Origin: Peptoniphilus gorbachii
GTDB lineage: Bacteria; Bacillota; Clostridia; Tissierellales; Peptoniphilaceae
Direction: 5' to 3'
NCBI RefSeq assembly: GCF_016908115.1
Contig: NZ_JAFBDH010000001.1
Span: 310,001-374,000, forward strand
Length of the DNA stretch: 64,000 nucleotides
The notes under the pieces were generated by a model. That model was not told the origin of the DNA. It searched no databases and saw nothing but the letters and a program-made list of their open reading frames with translations. Position numbers and translations under genes: made by a program. Of this stretch, positions 35,139 to 45,800 are shown one piece after another (the first letter of the stretch is position 1; each line of letters opens with the position of its first letter).

Positions 35139-36120
35139 CACGAGAAATTATTATATCCTTTGATTCCATTGGTTGACGTAAAACTTCTAAAACTGATTTT
35201 GAAAATTCTGGCAGTTCGTCTAAAAATAATACTCCCTTATTGGCAAGAGAAATTTCTCCAGGTTTTGGTATTTGCCCTCCACCAATAAGTGAAACTGCTG
35301 ATGCTGTGTGATGTGGTGCTCTAAAAGGTGGTTTTGTTATAAGTGCATTGTCATCTAAAAGCCCTGATATGGAATAAATTTTTGTAACTTCAATTGCCTC
35401 TTCAAAGTCAAGCTCCGGAAGGATAGTTGGAAATCTTTTTGCTGCCATTGTCTTTCCAGAACCAGGTGAACCCAGTATTAAAATATTTGACTTAGCGCAG
35501 GCAGAAATTTCAAGAGCCCTCTTTAAATTTTCTTGTCCCTTAATGTCAGAAAAATCAACATCATAAGAAACCTTTTCCCTGATAAAACTTCCTTGACATC
35601 TTTCAATTTCAATTTCGCCTCTTATAAAAGAAATTACTTCTTCTAAAGTTTTTACTGGATAAATTTCAACATCACTAACTATGGCACATTCTTTGCGATT
35701 TTCGTAAGGCACAATGAATTTTCTATATCCCTTTTCGCGCATAGATATTACCATAGGAAGAGCACCTTGAATTTTATTTATCTTTCCATCTAGGGCAAGC
35801 TCACCCATATATGTATAGGGACTGTAATCAAGCTCTAAACTTTCATCGCAGCTCAAAAGGCTTACTGCAATGGCAAGGTCAAGCTGTGTACCATCTTTTC
35901 TTAAATTTGCAGGAGCTAAATTTATTGTAATTCTCTTTTTTGGAAAGTCGAAGCCAGAATTTTTTATTGCCGATTTTACTCTTTCAGTTGATTCTTTTAC
36001 TGCAGTGTCTGCAAGTCCAACCAGTATAATTTTTGGCATTCCGTTTGAAAGGTCAACTTCAACATCTACTGGATAACCATTAAGTCCAGTTAGTGTACAA
36101 GTTTTTGTGCAAGAGTACAT
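35134..36120 (-). pseudogene. comM: comM (yifB) 5' fragment, truncated by the transposon
   Basis: The first 329 codons of the ComM helicase: N-terminal Lon-protease-like fold ([19 protein letters not shown]), Walker [16 protein letters not shown], and SRAN at the break. Translation runs into the transposon and stops at 35116 after five foreign residues (CSRIT), giving a 334-aa product without the AAA+ C-terminal half. ComM speeds branch migration during natural transformation, so the fragment is unlikely to work. AGGAGG precedes the ATG at 36120. The 3' part is 4526..5064. Confidence 0.95.
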
Positions 36121-36197
36121 AATTCCTCCTCAACTATAATAAAATTCTTATAGTATTATTCTTAATTACATTTTAACAGAAAACCTTTACAAATTCT

Positions 36198-36232
36198 AAA
36201 AAAATTAAAAAGCCAGACAAATTTATCTGGCT
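36198..36232 (-). terminator. Terminator of the aminopeptidase gene
   Basis: Minus strand AGCCAGA/TCTGGCT hairpin (36211..36232) followed by a T-rich run, 13 nt after the stop. Confidence 0.85.
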
Positions 36233-36244
36233 TAAAATAAATTA

Positions 36245-37492
36245 TTAAATTACAAAATTTCCATTTTTAAAGATTTGGACTTCTTCTCCATTTTCCTTAA
36301 CGCCAATTATTTCTGTTGTGGCATCTCCAACCATAAAGTCCACATGAGTTATAGAATCGTTCATGCCAAGTTTTTTTAATTCACAAGTAGAAAGTTTTTC
36401 TCCATTTTCTATGCATGAAGGGTAGGATTTTCCAAGAGCAAAGTGACAAGATGCATTTTCGTCGTAAAGTGTGTTGTAAAATAAAACTTTTCTCATAGAA
36501 ATTGGTGTGTCATGAGATACAAGGGCAACTTCTCCAAGTCTCTTTGAACCTTCATCAGTTTCAATAATATTTTTTAAATATTCTTTTCCACTTTTTGCAT
36601 CATAATCAATTACTTCGCCATCTTTAAAAACTAAATAGAAGTCTTCAATTAGATTTCCATTGTAATTTAGGGGCATTGTTGAATAAACTTTTCCATTTAC
36701 TCCATCAAGTCTTGGTGCAGAAAAAACTTCTTCACTAGGCATATTGGCAATAAATTCTTCTCCGTCACTATTTACATCGCCAGCTCCTGCAAAGATATAT
36801 CCCTTTGGAAGGTAAACTTCTAAATCAGTCCCCTTTTCTGACTTGTAGTGAAGTTTTTCAAATTTACTTTCATTTAAGAATTTGCTATATCTATTTAAGT
36901 TGTTTACATGGTCCTCAAGAGCCCTTTCTGGATCTTCTTTAAAAAGTCTCACTGAAGAAAAAATTTCATACCACAATTTTCTAACTGCTTCTTTTTCTTC
37001 TAATTCTGGAAAAACTTTTTTTGCCCATGAAGGTATACTTGCTCCAACTACAATCCAAGACACATAATTTGCCATCATCTTTTCGGAAAAATCCTTTAAT
37101 GCCTTTGATGTAGCAATATTTGCCTTAAATAATTTTTCTGAATCAATTCCTTTAAAAGCATCTGGATCAGAACCTGTAACTGAAAGATACTTTGCCTTTT
37201 TTTCCATGTAATAATTTTCTTTATCTATTTTGTGTTTTGGTACATCAGTTAAAACTTCTATACTTTCATTTTTGTATTTTAACTTTGAAATTTCTTGATC
37301 TCTATAATCCATTACAACTTCAATTGCACCAAGCTCATAGGCTTTTTTTGTACAAATAATGGCAAAGTCCCTTGCTTCTATGGGGCATCTTACAACAAGT
37401 CTATCGCCCTCTTTAATTTTTAACCCAATCTTTAAAATTAATTCAGCGTACTTTTCTATATAATCATCAACTACAAAATTTTTGTAATCCAT
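36245..37492 (-). CDS. M29-family aminopeptidase
   Basis: A cytosolic metallopeptidase that removes N-terminal residues from peptides (AmpS/PepS/aminopeptidase T family). The 415-aa length fits. Conserved segments include GDRLVVRCPIEARDF near the start, the metal-ligand regions NMPSEEVFSAPRLDGVNG and GEVALVSHDTPISM, ASCHFALGKSYPSC and the C-terminal THVDFMVGDATTEI. Transcribed alone behind its own terminator, downstream of nothing related. It probably supports amino-acid fermentation in this asaccharolytic type of bacterium (inference). Confidence 0.92.
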   Translation of the reverse strand: MDYKNFVVDDYIEKYAELILKIGLKIKEGDRLVVRCPIEARDFAIICTKKAYELGAIEVVMDYRDQEISKLKYKNESIEVLTDVPKHKIDKENYYMEKKAKYLSVTGSDPDAFKGIDSEKLFKANIATSKALKDFSEKMMANYVSWIVVGASIPSWAKKVFPELEEKEAVRKLWYEIFSSVRLFKEDPERALEDHVNNLNRYSKFLNESKFEKLHYKSEKGTDLEVYLPKGYIFAGAGDVNSDGEEFIANMPSEEVFSAPRLDGVNGKVYSTMPLNYNGNLIEDFYLVFKDGEVIDYDAKSGKEYLKNIIETDEGSKRLGEVALVSHDTPISMRKVLFYNTLYDENASCHFALGKSYPSCIENGEKLSTCELKKLGMNDSITHVDFMVGDATTEIIGVKENGEEVQIFKNGNFVI

Positions 37493-37555
37493 TTTATCAT
37501 CCTTTCCATTTATCTTTTATTAAAAAATAATATACAACAAAAAAATTTTATTTGC

Positions 37556-37594
37556 AAAAAAATACTATTGGAGAGATGTCCAATAGTATTTTAA
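37556..37594 (-). terminator. Terminator of the carboxyltransferase gene
   Basis: AATACTATTGGA/TCCAATAGTATT 12-bp stem (37561..37590) with A-run on the left, serving the minus strand. Confidence 0.85.
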
Positions 37595-37596
37595 AA

Positions 37597-38940
37597 TTAT
37601 TTATTGTATTTTTTTGCCAAGAAGTCTTTTGCAACTTGTGGGAATAGTGCATAAGTTAATACATCTTCTTCAGTCCTTGCAAGATCTCCTACTTCAGCTT
37701 TATATTTATCAAGAGCTGGTTCTAGGTGATTTGCAGGTCTATCAGTAATAACTTCAGCATCGCCTATAATTGATTTTCTAAAAGCTTCATCAATTTCTAC
37801 AGGGCTCTTTCCGTAAAGTCCCTTTAGATAATCCTTAATTTCATTAGGAACCATCTTGTATCTCTTGCCAGTCATAACATTAAAGGATGCTTGCGTTCCA
37901 ACCATTTGACTCATTGGAGTAACAAGTGGTGGATAGCCCATGTCTCTTCTAACATTTGGTACTTCTGCAAGAACTTTATCAAATAAATGCTCTTGTTTTG
38001 CAGCAGAAAGTTGTGAATTTAGATTTGAAAGCATGCCACCTGGCACTTGATAAATAAGTCCCTTTGGATCAACTGTTAGCATTTTTACTCTCATAGTTCC
38101 ATTATTTAAATATTTATTTTTTACTTCTTGGAAGTAAGGTGCAAGTTCACTTAAGATATCTAGATTTAAATCAACTTTATAGCCAGCTTCCTTTAAAATT
38201 ATTGCAAGAGTTTCAGTAGGAGGTTGACTTGTTCCACCAGAAAATGGAGAAAGTGCTGTGTCTAAAATATCTGCGCCTTCTTCAACACCCTTTAAATATG
38301 TCATTGAACCGCAGCCAGTAGTTTCATGAGTGTGAAGTTCTATTGGAATGTCAATTGCCTTTCTAAGTGACCTCACTAAGTCTCTTGATACAGGTGGAGT
38401 TAAAATCCCTGCCATATCCTTTATAGCAACTGAATCTGCTCCCATCTTTTCTACTTCTTTTGCAAGATTTGTAAAATATTCTATTGTGTGAACTTCTGAA
38501 GTAGTATAGCAAATTGCAACTTGTGCTTCAGCTCCTGCTTTTTTTGTAGCTTTAAGTGATGTTTCGATGTTTCTTAAATCATTTAAGGCATCAAAAATTC
38601 TTATTATGTCTACTCCATTTTTAACAGAAAGTTCAACAAATTTTTCTACAACATCATCAGGATAATTTTTGTAGCCCAAAAGGTTTTGACCTCTCAAAAG
38701 CATTTGAGTCTTAGTATTTTTTAAGTGAGACTTAATATTTCTAATTCTTTCCCATGGATCTTCATTTAAATATCTAATACATGAGTCAAAGGTTGCACCG
38801 CCCCAACATTCAAGAGCCTTGTATCCAACTTTATCAAGTTTATCTAGTGCAGGCTCCATATCTTTATAAGTCATTCTTGTGGCCATAAGTGATTGATGTG
38901 CGTCACGAAGAATAGTATCTACAAATTCTATTTTTTTCAT
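37597..38940 (-). CDS. oadA: Carboxyltransferase subunit (OadA-like, no biotin domain)
   Basis: A TIM-barrel carboxyltransferase of the oxaloacetate decarboxylase alpha / transcarboxylase 5S type. The 447-aa protein has DTILRDAHQSLMATRM (metal site), RGQNLLGY, MAGILTP, HTHETTGCG (metal ligands) and DTALSPFSGGTSQPP. It ends after the conserved C-terminal helical domain without the biotinyl module (no AMKM) that full OadA proteins carry. Biotin protein, sodium pump and epsilon subunits are not in the window, so they must be elsewhere. The gene stands alone. Confidence 0.88.
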   Translation of the reverse strand: MKKIEFVDTILRDAHQSLMATRMTYKDMEPALDKLDKVGYKALECWGGATFDSCIRYLNEDPWERIRNIKSHLKNTKTQMLLRGQNLLGYKNYPDDVVEKFVELSVKNGVDIIRIFDALNDLRNIETSLKATKKAGAEAQVAICYTTSEVHTIEYFTNLAKEVEKMGADSVAIKDMAGILTPPVSRDLVRSLRKAIDIPIELHTHETTGCGSMTYLKGVEEGADILDTALSPFSGGTSQPPTETLAIILKEAGYKVDLNLDILSELAPYFQEVKNKYLNNGTMRVKMLTVDPKGLIYQVPGGMLSNLNSQLSAAKQEHLFDKVLAEVPNVRRDMGYPPLVTPMSQMVGTQASFNVMTGKRYKMVPNEIKDYLKGLYGKSPVEIDEAFRKSIIGDAEVITDRPANHLEPALDKYKAEVGDLARTEEDVLTYALFPQVAKDFLAKKYNK

Positions 38941-39086
38941 AAATCCTCCTAAAATTAACCGAAAGATATCTCTTTATTCCTAATTAAAGTATAACATAAT
39001 TATTCAAAAATTTTTCATCAAAACAAGGCTTTCTTGACAAAAAATTCTTGTCGCTACATAAAAGTTTTCTCATTTTAATTTTTTTC

Positions 39087-39115
39087 TTTACAAAGAGCTT
39101 TATTTCTAGTATAAT
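39087..39115 (+). promoter_or_regulatory. SigmaA promoter of rpsD
   Basis: TTTACA (39087..39092), 17-bp spacer, TATAAT (39110..39115), 53 nt before the rpsD ATG. Confidence 0.88.
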
Positions 39116-39125
39116 GCTATCGGCT

Positions 39126-39152
39126 TATAAATTATCGCGGCGAAAATTTATA
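39126..39152 (+). promoter_or_regulatory. rpsD leader hairpin
   Basis: TATAAATT/AATTTATA stem with a 11-nt GC-rich loop, directly before the TAGGAG ribosome site of rpsD. S4 represses its own mRNA in Firmicutes, so this is a plausible autoregulatory site; the match to the known S4 leader fold was not tested. Confidence 0.4.
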
Positions 39153-39167
39153 GGAGTTTGATAAAAA

Positions 39168-39764
39168 ATGGCAAAAATGATGGATCCAAAGTTCAAGCAA
39201 TCAAGAAGACTTGGACTAAATGTATGCGGTCACCCAAAGGCAATGAAAAGAGCTACAAGAGGTACTGCAAGAAGCGATAAAAAACTTACTGAATATGGTA
39301 AGCAACTTTTAGAAAAACAAAGATTAAGAGCATACTACGGTGTACTTGAAAGACAATTTGTTAATCTATTTAAAGAAGCTCAAAGAGCAGCAGGACAAAC
39401 AGGTCCTAACCTTGTAACATTCCTTGAAAGAAGACTTGACAGTTTATGTTACAGAATGGGCTTTGCATCTTCAATTAGACAAGCAAGACAAATGGTTACT
39501 CATGGCCACTTAACTGTAAATGGAAAGAAAGTTAATATTCCTTCTTACAGATGTGAAGCTGGTGATGTAATTGCATTATCTGCTAAAGGAAAGAAAGTTG
39601 ATTTATTTAAAGAAAACTACAACACTAACATTGTTGTAAACTTCCCTTACATCTCTAAGGCTGAAGACTTTAAAGCAACTTTAATATCTCTACCAAATAG
39701 AGAAGATGTTCCAATAGAAATTGAAGACCAATTAATCGTAGAATTCTATTCTAAGAACATGTAA
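39168..39764 (+). CDS. rpsD: 30S ribosomal protein S4
   Basis: Primary rRNA-binding protein of the small subunit. The 198-aa protein has the S4 domain (LERRLDSLCYRMGFASSIRQARQMVTHGHLTVNGKKVNIPSY; located about residues 88-130) and the usual end IEDQLIVEFYSKNM. The N-terminus lacks the zinc cysteines, as in many paired S4 forms. It is monocistronic with its own promoter and terminator, a common arrangement in Firmicutes. Confidence 0.97.
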   Translation: MAKMMDPKFKQSRRLGLNVCGHPKAMKRATRGTARSDKKLTEYGKQLLEKQRLRAYYGVLERQFVNLFKEAQRAAGQTGPNLVTFLERRLDSLCYRMGFASSIRQARQMVTHGHLTVNGKKVNIPSYRCEAGDVIALSAKGKKVDLFKENYNTNIVVNFPYISKAEDFKATLISLPNREDVPIEIEDQLIVEFYSKNM

Positions 39765-39772
39765 TGACAAAA

Positions 39773-39797
39773 AAGACCCAGAGAGGGTCTTTTTTTC
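39773..39797 (+). terminator. Terminator of rpsD
   Basis: AGACCC/GGGTCT hairpin followed by seven T, just after the rpsD stop. Confidence 0.9.
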
Positions 39798-39823
39798 TTG
39801 TGTACTTTTTTTAAGAAAAATTC

Positions 39824-39866
39824 AAAAAAAAAAAAAAAAAAAAACGCCTGATTAAATCAGGCATTT
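39824..39866 (-). terminator. Terminator of the SNF transporter gene with a 21-base homopolymer
   Basis: Minus strand GCCTGATT/AATCAGGC hairpin (39846..39862) followed by 21 consecutive T (A21 on the plus strand, 39824..39844). The tract is unusually long. Confidence 0.88.
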
Positions 39867-39882
39867 TTTATACTCTTATAAA

Positions 39883-41187
39883 TTATTTTATAAATTGACT
39901 AAAGAATATTATAACTATAACAATAGGTGAAATATACTTTATACTTACATTCATCCAAGTTCTTACAAATGGACTTTTTATATTTGCTGCTTCTAATAAA
40001 TTTTCCATCTTCCAAGCTCTTGCTGAGAAAAGTGCAATTAATAGACAGCCTATTACTAGGATGTAATTACTTTCAACATTGTCAATAAAGGCAAAGGCTG
40101 GGTCATAGAAAATAGATAATGCTGCAATTGCAATTATTATTAGACTGGCAAGCATAAGAGCTTTAATTCTTTCTAATCTAAATCTTTCCATAAATTGACC
40201 AACAATTGCTTCTAATACTCCAACTGATGAAGTAAAAGCTGCAATGTAGAATCCAAAGTAAAATAAAACTGAAAGGATTCTTCCAAAAGGAACAACATTA
40301 AAGGCAAGTGGAAGAGTTAAAAATGTAAGTCCAACACCTTCTCCTGGTGTAAGTCCTGTTGCAAATACAATAGGAAGAATCATAAGTCCAGATAATATTC
40401 CTGCAAATACAAGGGCAAGACAAATTACTGATGAGTCTTTAAAAATATTTTCGTCCTTTTCTTTTATATAAGATCCAAAGACCATTGAACCAAGCATAGC
40501 AAGTCCAAGCGCAAAGAAAGCTTGACCTAGACAAGTAATAATAGAATTCATAGAAAATTTAGAAAAATCTGGTCTAAATAAAAATGTAATTCCATCCATT
40601 GCTCCAGGAAGTCTTAAACCAAAGACAATTATAATAACCATGATTACAAATAAAATAGGAATTAATATTTTTGAAACTCTTTCTATTCCCTTTTGAACTC
40701 CTAAAATAATTACTGCATCATTTAAGATAAAATTAATTAAAAAGAATAAAAACACAATTGGCTTATTGGCGTTGAAAGAATCAAAATAACTTTGTATACC
40801 CTCACTTGTTAGACCAATAAAATCTCCGCTAACTGCACCAGCTATATATTTTATTATCCAAGCATAAATAACAGAAGTATAACCAACAATAATAAGTGCC
40901 GCTAATGTGTGAAGATATCCTGCCAAATACCATTTTGTATTTGGTTTAAGTGTCTTATAGGCATCTATTGCTGCATTCCCAGTTGCATAACCAATTGTGA
41001 CTTCACAAGTCATAAGAGGAATTCCTATTACTAAAATAATTAAAATATATAAAAATATAAAAATTGCTCCACCGTTTTCACCAACTACGTAAGGAAATCT
41101 CCACAAAGTTCCAATACCTAAGGCAAGGCCAATGGCAACCATAATAAATCCAAGGATTGATGAAAATCCTTCATTTTGTTTTGACAT
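39883..41187 (-). CDS. Sodium-dependent transporter (neurotransmitter:sodium symporter family)
   Basis: An inner-membrane LeuT-fold transporter for amino acids or similar solutes, driven by sodium. The 434-aa protein has about 11 hydrophobic segments. The family signature near the N-terminus, GLALGIGTLWRFPYVVGENGG, holds the sodium-binding residues. TM6 carries the unwound region around ITCLGQAFFALGLAMLGSM. Substrate unknown. Monocistronic. Confidence 0.93.
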   Translation of the reverse strand: MSKQNEGFSSILGFIMVAIGLALGIGTLWRFPYVVGENGGAIFIFLYILIILVIGIPLMTCEVTIGYATGNAAIDAYKTLKPNTKWYLAGYLHTLAALIIVGYTSVIYAWIIKYIAGAVSGDFIGLTSEGIQSYFDSFNANKPIVFLFFLINFILNDAVIILGVQKGIERVSKILIPILFVIMVIIIVFGLRLPGAMDGITFLFRPDFSKFSMNSIITCLGQAFFALGLAMLGSMVFGSYIKEKDENIFKDSSVICLALVFAGILSGLMILPIVFATGLTPGEGVGLTFLTLPLAFNVVPFGRILSVLFYFGFYIAAFTSSVGVLEAIVGQFMERFRLERIKALMLASLIIIAIAALSIFYDPAFAFIDNVESNYILVIGCLLIALFSARAWKMENLLEAANIKSPFVRTWMNVSIKYISPIVIVIIFFSQFIK

Positions 41188-41346
41188 ACGCTCCTCCTTT
41201 TTTATATACTAGAAATAGTATCACAAATTCAATGATTTTTAAATAGTTAAAAGTGCTAAAGTTTTGTTCATTACTAATTCTTTATAAAATCTTTTAATAA
41301 AAATTTTTTTCATCTAATAAATGGTATAATCTTTTTAGGTGATATT

Positions 41347-41604
41347 ATGAAAAAAGACATTGAATATGTAAAACTTGTTACTTCAACTAATAAACTTCTA
41401 TTTGACGAAATTTGTGCCTTCTTAGAGGACAATTCCATCCCATATTTTGTAAAAGACGAAGGTGATTATATGAGACTAATCTCTGGATTTTCTCTTTACG
41501 AAAAGGGCATTTATGTTTCTGAAGATGACTTTGATAAGGCAAACGAACTTTTAGTCTACTTTATGAATGATAACGAGGACACTGACGATTTAAATTTCGA
41601 TTAA
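41347..41604 (+). CDS. DUF2007-like small protein
   Basis: An 85-aa protein with the pattern VKLVTSTNKLLFDEICAFLEDNSIPYFVKDE...IYVSEDDFDKANELL, a ferredoxin-like fold seen in DUF2007 'putative signal transducing' proteins. The acidic tail (NDNEDTDDLNFD) is notable. Function unknown. Followed by a shared terminator. Confidence 0.72.
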   Translation: MKKDIEYVKLVTSTNKLLFDEICAFLEDNSIPYFVKDEGDYMRLISGFSLYEKGIYVSEDDFDKANELLVYFMNDNEDTDDLNFD

Positions 41605-41616
41605 TTTAATTATTTT

Positions 41617-41655
41617 AAAAAAATAAGCTGATGCATTTTTTGCATCAGCTTTTAT
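41617..41655. terminator. Bidirectional terminator
   Basis: AAGCTGATGCA/TGCATCAGCTT 11-bp stem (41625..41651) with A-run on the left and TTTT on the right, between convergent genes. Confidence 0.9.
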
Positions 41656-41669
41656 CTTAATAAAAATTA

Positions 41670-42734
41670 TTAATCTAAAAAGTCCACCAGATCTTTAAAA
41701 ACTTTTTGATTATCTTTTTCCCTAAAAATTTCGTGTTTCATATTTTCATAAAGTTTAGACTCAATATTTTTATAGCCAACTTTATTTAAAGCATCAATAG
41801 AATTTTTAAATCCACTTTCTCCACCAATAACTACATCGTCCTTGCCAGCAATAAATAAAATATTAAGTTCAGGATTTTTACATTTAAAATTTTTTAAATT
41901 GTTAAGCTCCTTTACTCCTTCAAAGACAGTAAGATATCCTCTATTCTTAAAAACTTTTGGCATAAGGGGGTCTTTTTTCGCATCTTCAATGTTTTCTTTA
42001 CTATAACTTAACCAGTCCCAATTTAATTTGTCGCCAGTGTATAATTTTTTTAGGATAAAAACTGTTCTCTTTTCTCCAAAATAAAAATTTATGAAATTTC
42101 CAAGAAAAATTGCAAGATTAACTTCTGGAATAAAGTTTGGTGGACCAGATAAAACTAACTTATCAATTAATTCATCAGCCTTTTCAAGATAAATTCTTCC
42201 AAAAACTGTGCCAAGGGAGTGACCCAGTAAATAAATTTTTTTATCTGGAAACTTTTCTTTAATAGCCCTTGTAATTGCAATGTTGTCATCAACAACTTTT
42301 TCAACTCCATCAATGTAGCCAAAGGAATATTTCTCACTAAGAGAATCCCCATGACCCCTATTATCTGAAATAAAGACGCTGTAATTATTTTCATTTAAGT
42401 ATTTAATTAAAGGAAAATACCTTTCCTTGTGCTCCAAGGCACCGTGAATAATTTGAACAAGAGCCTTTGGATTATCAACAGGGAAAAACCCTGCATCAAG
42501 GATAAAATCATCATAGGATTTAACTTTTAATCTCTTACAATTTGAAAGATGATAAAAATCTTTAAAATTTCCAAAGTTTTCAGAATCTTCTATCTTAGAT
42601 AAATCATCACAATCATTAAAAATAAAATCACATTTTAAATCTATGCCTTCATTTTGCCTTAAATTATTTGATTTTTTATAGTATAATTGTGGAATTATCA
42701 AAATAATAATAAGTAAAATAATAAAATAAACCAT
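41670..42734 (-). CDS. Membrane-anchored alpha/beta hydrolase (monoacylglycerol-lipase-like)
   Basis: A 354-aa protein with an N-terminal transmembrane anchor (FIILLIIILIIPQLYY). The alpha/beta-hydrolase core has the oxyanion region HGALEHKERY, the nucleophile elbow GHSLGT, the acid in AGKDDVVIGG and His in MKHEIFRE. The sequence order fits the serine aminopeptidase S33/monoglyceride lipase (Hydrolase_4) family. Substrate not predictable. Monocistronic. Confidence 0.85.
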   Translation of the reverse strand: MVYFIILLIIILIIPQLYYKKSNNLRQNEGIDLKCDFIFNDCDDLSKIEDSENFGNFKDFYHLSNCKRLKVKSYDDFILDAGFFPVDNPKALVQIIHGALEHKERYFPLIKYLNENNYSVFISDNRGHGDSLSEKYSFGYIDGVEKVVDDNIAITRAIKEKFPDKKIYLLGHSLGTVFGRIYLEKADELIDKLVLSGPPNFIPEVNLAIFLGNFINFYFGEKRTVFILKKLYTGDKLNWDWLSYSKENIEDAKKDPLMPKVFKNRGYLTVFEGVKELNNLKNFKCKNPELNILFIAGKDDVVIGGESGFKNSIDALNKVGYKNIESKLYENMKHEIFREKDNQKVFKDLVDFLD

Positions 42735-42822
42735 TTAACACCTCAGTCTAATTATAGCAAAAGTAAAATAAAATCCTTCCCTTGAAAGAAAAAGAATAAC
42801 CAGTGGGTCCTTCTCTTCTAAT

Positions 42823-45800
42823 TTATTTTATATAAATAGTAACTGTCCTCGCCTCATTATCCCATTCAATGTCATTGTCTTTTCCATCATCTTTGTTGCC
42901 ATTATTAAGTCCAAAAACTTTTGCAACATTGACAAGGGACACAAAAATTCTGTCTTGAATATTTAAAGGCTTTGCTTCCATTTCAATTACTTCGCCACTT
43001 GAAAGTATAATTTTATTGTTGTCGATTTGAATTGAGGCAGTTTGTCCAGATCTTTTAAAGAAAGCTGTTCTTGTGTCCTTATTCCAAATAACTTTTGCGC
43101 CAAGAACTTCTGCCACTTTTCTTAATGGAAGCATTGTCCTGCCATTATTAATTATAGGAGCTATGTCCATATTTATCTTCCTTGAAAGTCCATCTTTTAT
43201 AATTTCGTAATAAAAGTCATTAATGTGAAATACATAGGAAGTATTTTCATAAGCTTTCTTTTCTTCCTTAACTTTTTCTGGAAGACTTACAAATACTTTA
43301 AAAGTATCTCTTTCGCCATCACTATTGTTTAAGTCTGGAAAATAATTGTAATAATCTGGATAATATTTGTCCCAATTCTCTTTCTTGTCTTTATTTTCTT
43401 TATTGCCTTTGCCATCATCATCCTTATCTTTTTCGCTATTTTCTTTTGGATCTTCTGTCAAATAATTTGCTAGCTTCAAAATATTTTTGGAATCATCCTC
43501 GTAAATAAGAGTAAAATTTCCCTCTTGGTCTACTATTACATCCTTAGCCTTAGGATTTGCTAACTTAAATTTTCTTGCAATTTCATCAATTTCTGCTTGG
43601 CTAAGCTTATTTTTATCCACAACTTTTAAATCTTTAGGAATTATTGGAGGATTCTTTTCAGAATCAGACTTTACTGGAATAATTTCTTTAACTCTTAGCT
43701 TAACTTCTACTTCCTTACTTGAGCTGTCCTTAAAAGTCAAAGTAAGTCTTGCAGTTTTTTCTCCCACTTCACTTGTGTCAGCATTTTCTTTTATATCAAC
43801 CTTAACTTCTCGAGGAAGATTTCTAATTCCTTCCTTTAATTTTTCCACTGTCAAAACTTCATTTTTATTTACTTCAAGAGTTTTAGTCTCTTCCCTATAA
43901 GTTTCAGCTTGTGATTTTAAAACTTCAACTGGCACTATAACTATTCTTGATGAGCCGTCTTTAAAGGTAACTTTTACTTTTCCAGAGTATTCTCCTGGTT
44001 TTCTTGTATCAATTTTTGGATCTGTAATATCTTCAACAACTGAACCTTCTGGCAAATTTTTAATATTATCGCTTAAATCAATCTTGCCACTATAAGCAAG
44101 CTCTTCCTTTATAATATCAGCGGATTTTATTTTTGGAATAGGTCTTATTATTCCTGCGTCAATTACTTCTTTAACTCTTATATTAACTTCTACTTCCTTA
44201 CTTGAGCTGTCCTTAAAAGTCAAAGTAAGTCTTGCAGTTTTTTCTCCCACTTCACTTGTGTCGGCATTTTCTTTTATATCAACCTTAACTTCTCGAGGAA
44301 GATTTCTAATCCCTTCCTTTAATTTTTCAACTGTCAAAACTTCATTTTTATTTACTTCAAGAGTTTTAGTCTCTTCCCTATAAGTTTCAGCTTGTGATTT
44401 TAAAACTTCAACTGGCACTATAACTATTCTTGATGAGCCGTCTTTAAAGGTAACTTTTACTTTTCCAGAGTATTCTCCTGGCTTTTTTGTATCAATTTTT
44501 GGATCTGTAATATCTTCAACAACTGAACCTTCTGGCAAATTTTTAATATTATCGCTTAAATAAACCTTACCACTATAAGCAAGCTCTTCCTTTATAATAT
44601 CAGCGGATTTTATTTCTGGAATAGGTCTTATTATTCCTCCATCAATTACTTCTTTAACTCTTATATTAACTTCTACTTCCTTACTTGAGCTGTCCTTAAA
44701 AGTCAAAGTAAGCCTTGCAGTTTTTTCTCCCACTTCACTTGTGTCAGCATTTTCTTTTATATCAACCTTAACTTCTCGAGGAAGATTTCTAATCCCTTCT
44801 TTTAATTTTTCAACTGTCAAAACTTCATTTTTATTTACTTCAAGAGTTTTAGTCTCTTCCCTATAAGTTTCAGCTTGTGATTTTAAAACTTCAACTGGCA
44901 CTATAACTATTCTTGATGAGCCGTCTTTAAAGGTAACTTTTACTTTTCCAGAGTATTCTCCTGGCTTTTTTGTATCAATTTTTGGATCTGTAATATCTTC
45001 AACAACTGAACCTTCTGGCAAATTTTTAATATTATTGCTTAAATCAATCTTGCCACTATAAGCAAGCTCTTCCTTTACAATATCATCAGATTCTATTTCT
45101 GGAATAGGTCTTATTATTCCTCCATCAATAAAGACATTTAATTTTACTTCTATTTCTTCTTTTGAACCGTCTTCATAATTTACTATAATCTCAATGTCTT
45201 TTTTTCCTGGAAGGCTTGTATCAATATTTTCTTTAAAAGAATAATTTGTTCCTTTTGGAAGATCATTTTTATTTAAAATTCCCTCCTTGGCATCTGCTTT
45301 TTCTCCAACTTTTACTTTTATTTCTTGTCCTATTGCTTTATAAGTTTCAGCTTGTGATTTTAAAACTGTAAGCTTAACACTGGTCTTTGATATTGACTCG
45401 TCAGGGTACTTTACTTCAATTTTAATATTGTATTCACCAGATTTTTTACCATCTGGTAAAGTTTGTCCTTTTTCTAAAGAAATAATTGGCTTTGCATCTG
45501 AATCCTTTGGATAGTTTGTAGTGATACAATTTATAATTTCATCTTCTTTTATCTCGGATCCATAATTTTCTTCTAAATCTAAAGCATTTATCGTATATTT
45601 CTCGCTGTCATTCTCTACTCTTGCTACAAAAGTCATATCCTTATTTACAGTAATATCTCTTATATCATCAATCTTTTTACCATCACAATACCAGTGAAGA
45701 TTGCTGGATTTATTAAAAGTTGGCAATTTATATTTATATAAAGGATTATTATTTTCGATTACACTTATTTTTGATTCTTTAAATACTATATAGCTTCCAT

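Noticed and set aside
36245-38940. Cargo of the transposon extending beyond comM
   Set aside because: The exact duplication at 35134..35138 and the intact comM 5' part place these genes outside the element.
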